Assembly (NCBI GenBank): GCA_964436315.1
Contig: CAYTCZ010000034.1
Location: 1-32,904, forward strand
Direction: 5' to 3'
From: CAYTCZ01 sp964436315
Lineage (GTDB): Bacteria; Actinomycetota; Thermoleophilia; Gaiellales; Gaiellaceae
DNA: 32,904 bases
In this document: piece after piece, positions 30,536 through 32,904 of the stretch
Numbering within the stretch: the first letter of the stretch is position 1
How the letters are laid out: every line of letters begins with the position of its first letter
Position numbers and translations under genes: made by a program
Notes under the pieces: generated by a model
Database searches by the model: none
The model's input: the letters and a program-made list of their open reading frames with translations, nothing else
Told to the model about the DNA's origin: nothing

Positions 30536-31654
30536 GTGAGGGATCCGCGCGTCGACAGGCTCGCCGAGCTGATCGTTGGCTACTCGCTCGGGCTGCGAGC
30601 AGGAGAGACCCTTCGCATCGACGCGGGGGAGCCGGCCTCCGCCCTCGTCGAGTCCTTCTATCGATCGGCGCTCCGAGCGGGCGCTCTTCCGGCAGTCAGC
30701 GTCCAGCCGACCGGCCTCTACGAGCAGATGGTTGCTATCGGATCAGAGGAACAGCTGGGATTCGTCTCGCCCGCCGACGAGCACGATGTCGAGACCGTCG
30801 ACGCCATGATCACGATTTGGTCGGAGGCCAACACGCGATCGCTGACGCGCGCCGATCCTAGCCGCCAACAGAAGTACCTCGCGGCCCGTCGCCGTCTCCG
30901 CGATCGTCGAGCCGAGCGGATTGCCGCCGGTCAGATGCGCTGGTGCGGGACGTTGCATCCGACTGAGGCTCACGCGCAAGAAGCTGAGATGTCGCTCGAC
31001 GAGTACGAAGCGTTTGTGTTCGGAGCGTGTCGCGTTGACCGGGAGGACCCTGTCGATCACTGGACGGGGGTTGCGGCGCAACTCGAGGAACGGGCAAGGC
31101 TACTCTCCGCCGCCAAGGAGATTCGGATTGTCGGCCCGGATACCGATCTCCGTCTCGGAGTTGCCGGTCGTCGGTGGCTTGCGGCAAGCGGTCGTCACAA
31201 CATGCCTGACGGCGAGATCTACACAAGTCCCATCGAGACGTGGACCACCGGCGAGATCCGGTTCAGCTTTCCGGCGCTGTTCGAAGGCCGGCGCGTTGAG
31301 GACGTCCGGCTCCGGTTTGAGGACGGGCGTGTGACCGAGTCCGACGCCGCGGTCGGGGGAGAGTTCCTCCGCTCGTTATTGACGATGGACGATGGCGCAT
31401 CAATCGCCGGTGAGTTTGCGTTTGGCCTGAACTACGAAATCGACCGCTTCACGAACAACATCCTGTTCGACGAAAAGATCGGGGGCACCATTCATCTCGC
31501 CGTCGGTGCCGGATTCGCCGATGCAGGTGGAAAGAACCGATCGGCTCTGCACTGGGATCTGATTACCGACCTTCGTGCAGACGGCGAGATCTACGCCGAT
31601 GGCGAGCTGATCTGGAAGCAAGGCCGCTTCCTCGACGATCCGGATGTCTCGTGA
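30536..31654 (+). CDS. M29-family aminopeptidase, copy 1
   Basis: This 372-aa metallopeptidase is of the AmpS/AmpT type, releasing N-terminal residues from short peptides in the cytoplasm with two metal ions. The N-terminal Rossmann-like part reads LAELIVGYSLGLRAGETLRI. The catalytic half contains HNMPDGEIYTSPIETWTTGE, the Glu in ASIAGEFAFGLN, NNILFDEKIGGTIHLAVGAG with the metal His, and KNRSALHWDLITDLRADGEI with His and Asp ligands. The metal-binding residues expected for M29 are all present. It starts at GTG 9 nt after the DUF1611 stop, and its TGA overlaps the next gene's ATG by 1 nt. It is slightly shorter than the approximately 410 aa typical of thermophilic members. Confidence 0.9.
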   Translation: MRDPRVDRLAELIVGYSLGLRAGETLRIDAGEPASALVESFYRSALRAGALPAVSVQPTGLYEQMVAIGSEEQLGFVSPADEHDVETVDAMITIWSEANTRSLTRADPSRQQKYLAARRRLRDRRAERIAAGQMRWCGTLHPTEAHAQEAEMSLDEYEAFVFGACRVDREDPVDHWTGVAAQLEERARLLSAAKEIRIVGPDTDLRLGVAGRRWLAASGRHNMPDGEIYTSPIETWTTGEIRFSFPALFEGRRVEDVRLRFEDGRVTESDAAVGGEFLRSLLTMDDGASIAGEFAFGLNYEIDRFTNNILFDEKIGGTIHLAVGAGFADAGGKNRSALHWDLITDLRADGEIYADGELIWKQGRFLDDPDVS

Positions 31655-32763
31655 TGGCTGACGAACGAGTCGAGAAACTCGCGTCGGTCCTGGTGGAGTA
31701 CTCGACAGGAGTTCGCCCCGGAGATCTCGTCCTGATCGAGGCGCGGCCACTGGCTCGGCCGTTGATTGAAGCCGTGCATCGTCGCGTTCTGGAGGCGGGA
31801 GCTCATCCGCAGGTCCGTCTGGGCCTCGAGGGAATCGTCGAGACGTTGTTGCGCGAGGGTTCCGATGCGCAGCTCGATTGGGTGCCGCCTGCCCGGTTCA
31901 TCGATATCGAACGGGCGAACGCACGCATAAGTCTCGACGCACCGCAGAACACGCGTGCTCTATCCGGGATCGACCCCGGGCGTCAGGCGCGGGTTGGACG
32001 CGCTCGGAAGCGGTTGTTGGACACCATGCTGAGCCGCGCTGCCGCGGGCGACTTACGGTGGACGACGACTGTCTACCCGACTCAGTCGGCGGCGCAGGAC
32101 GCGGAGATGTCGCTCGCTGAGTATGAGGCGTTCGTCTACGGGGCCGGGATGCTCCACTTGGATGATCCGATCGGCGAGTGGGAGGCCTTCGGTGCGCGGC
32201 TCCGACAGCGGGCCGAGTGGCTAGGCGAAAAAAAGAAGCTCCGGATCGTCGGCGAGGACACGGATCTGACGATCGGAGTGTCGGGACGTACATGGATTGC
32301 AGCGGGCGGCAAAGAGAATTTTCCCGACGGTGAGGTGTTTACGGGACCCGTCGAGTCGGAAGTCGATGGAGAGATCAGTTTTAGCTTTCCCGCTGCCTTC
32401 GCAGGTCGGGCGATCGAAGGAATTCGTCTCGCGTTCCAGGGCGGGGAAGTGGTCGACGCGCGAGCAAAGCGCGGAGTCGACTTCTTGCGCGAGATGCTCG
32501 AGATGGACGCGGGGGCCAGGCGGGTCGGCGAGTTAGCGTTCGGGATGAATGACTCGATTCAGGAGTACACGCGCAACACCCTCTTCGACGAGAAGATCGG
32601 TGGGACGGTTCACCTGGCGCTGGGGAAGTCGTACCCCGAGACCGGCGGTCGCAACGAGTCAGCACTCCACTGGGACATCGTTTGCGACCTACGAGAGACG
32701 GGCGAGGTTTACGCCGACGACGAGCTGGTCTACCAGAAGGGGAAGTTCCTGACCGACGACTAA
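31654..32763 (+). CDS. M29-family aminopeptidase, copy 2
   Basis: A 369-aa tandem paralogue of the preceding gene, alignable end to end: LASVLVEYSTGVRPGDLVLI at the start, AEMSLAEYEAFVYGAGMLHL in the middle, NFPDGEVFTGPVESEVDGEI, RVGELAFGMNDSIQEYTRNT, LFDEKIGGTVHLALGKSYPE and ESALHWDIVCDLRETGEVYA. The catalytic Glu, His, His and Asp are kept. An in-frame GTG at 31651 precedes the ATG at 31654; the ATG is coupled to the upstream stop (TGATG). Two intact but diverged copies in one operon suggest different peptide preferences or a hetero-oligomer. It ends the visible operon. Confidence 0.9.
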   Translation: MADERVEKLASVLVEYSTGVRPGDLVLIEARPLARPLIEAVHRRVLEAGAHPQVRLGLEGIVETLLREGSDAQLDWVPPARFIDIERANARISLDAPQNTRALSGIDPGRQARVGRARKRLLDTMLSRAAAGDLRWTTTVYPTQSAAQDAEMSLAEYEAFVYGAGMLHLDDPIGEWEAFGARLRQRAEWLGEKKKLRIVGEDTDLTIGVSGRTWIAAGGKENFPDGEVFTGPVESEVDGEISFSFPAAFAGRAIEGIRLAFQGGEVVDARAKRGVDFLREMLEMDAGARRVGELAFGMNDSIQEYTRNTLFDEKIGGTVHLALGKSYPETGGRNESALHWDIVCDLRETGEVYADDELVYQKGKFLTDD

Positions 32764-32770
32764 TCTAACC

Positions 32771-32796
32771 CTCGCGCCCTGAGCGGCGGCGGCTTC
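32771..32796. repeat. Second copy of the intergenic repeat found between ruvA and ruvB
   Basis: CTCGCGCCCTGAGCGGCGGC plus GGCTTC matches 14400-14426 with only a T indel and C/T changes. Both copies follow the end of an operon. Confidence 0.5.
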
Positions 32797-32843
32797 TACT
32801 GTGCTTCGCGCCCATGCTCGGCCCCCTTGCCAGCCCCGCCCCA

Positions 32844-32904
32844 GTGACGTGGGAGATCGCGGCCACCCATTACACGGGAGATCCACGAAAGGCCGTCTGG
32901 CAGA
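32844..32904 (+). CDS. Possible start of a further gene, cut by the window
   Basis: From a GTG at 32844 an open frame reads VTWEIAATHYTGDPRKAVWQ to the window end. It is protein-like but too short to identify, and no ribosome site or -10 box is visible. A minus-strand alternative cannot be excluded. Confidence 0.25.
   Translation, partial: MTWEIAATHYTGDPRKAVWQ

Overview
The window is high-GC bacterial DNA from a deeply branching actinobacterium. The class Thermoleophilia (Gaiella/Solirubrobacter-like) is my inference. It rests on GC-rich third codon positions, many GTG and TTG starts, an F420-type luciferase-like oxidoreductase, a giant LuxR (LAL) regulator, the order pdxS-cupin-pdxT-yebC-ruvC-ruvA-ruvB, and many genes that start 6-8 nt after a TANNNT box (leaderless layout). 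A run of exactly 100 N at 28015-28114 shows that this is a scaffolded draft or metagenome assembly.

Left end (1-10493). A CAT-anticodon tRNA enters from the window edge. It is followed by a short direct repeat and a C-terminal stump of L-rhamnose isomerase. Next comes a leftward cluster: two very small proteins (one with an apparent frameshift), an MMPL exporter and a membrane-anchored alpha/beta hydrolase. A rightward ATPase-LuxR (LAL) regulator is divergent from this cluster and probably controls it. From 7916 to 10493 coding density collapses. That stretch holds gene relics (a beta-propeller tail, a truncated secreted ORF, other short open frames), one plausible small soluble protein, a 37-residue membrane peptide, a short tandem repeat and a row of strong hairpins.

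Core block (10494-22073). This is a housekeeping run on the plus strand. It contains PLP synthase (pdxS, pdxT) with a cupin between them, yebC, the Holliday-junction genes ruvC, ruvA and ruvB, an unrecognised 118-aa protein, recJ, a bifunctional (p)ppGpp synthetase/hydrolase and a coiled-coil protein. One unrecognised 151-aa protein lies on the minus strand. Most transcription units here start at a TANNNT box directly before the start codon.

Minus-strand block (22081-26814). HIT hydrolase, phosphohexomutase, hot-dog thioesterase and GAF/fRMsr-like genes are packed 4-9 nt apart as an operon. Upstream lie a wrecked phospholipase D/cardiolipin-synthase-like pseudogene and an intact CorA-type Mg2+ channel.

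Right end (26906-32904). An LLM-class oxidoreductase runs into the tail of an unknown minus-strand gene that is cut by the assembly gap. After a tRNA-Arg(CCG) comes a tight operon: a dipeptide epimerase/N-acetyl-D-Glu racemase-like enolase-superfamily enzyme, a DUF1611/DgcN-like protein, and two tandem M29 aminopeptidases. The enzymes fit a route for recycling D-glutamate-containing wall peptides: epimerise or acetylate D-Glu, then hydrolyse the dipeptides. This is the most interesting functional unit in the window. An intergenic repeat shared with the ruvA-ruvB gap follows it.
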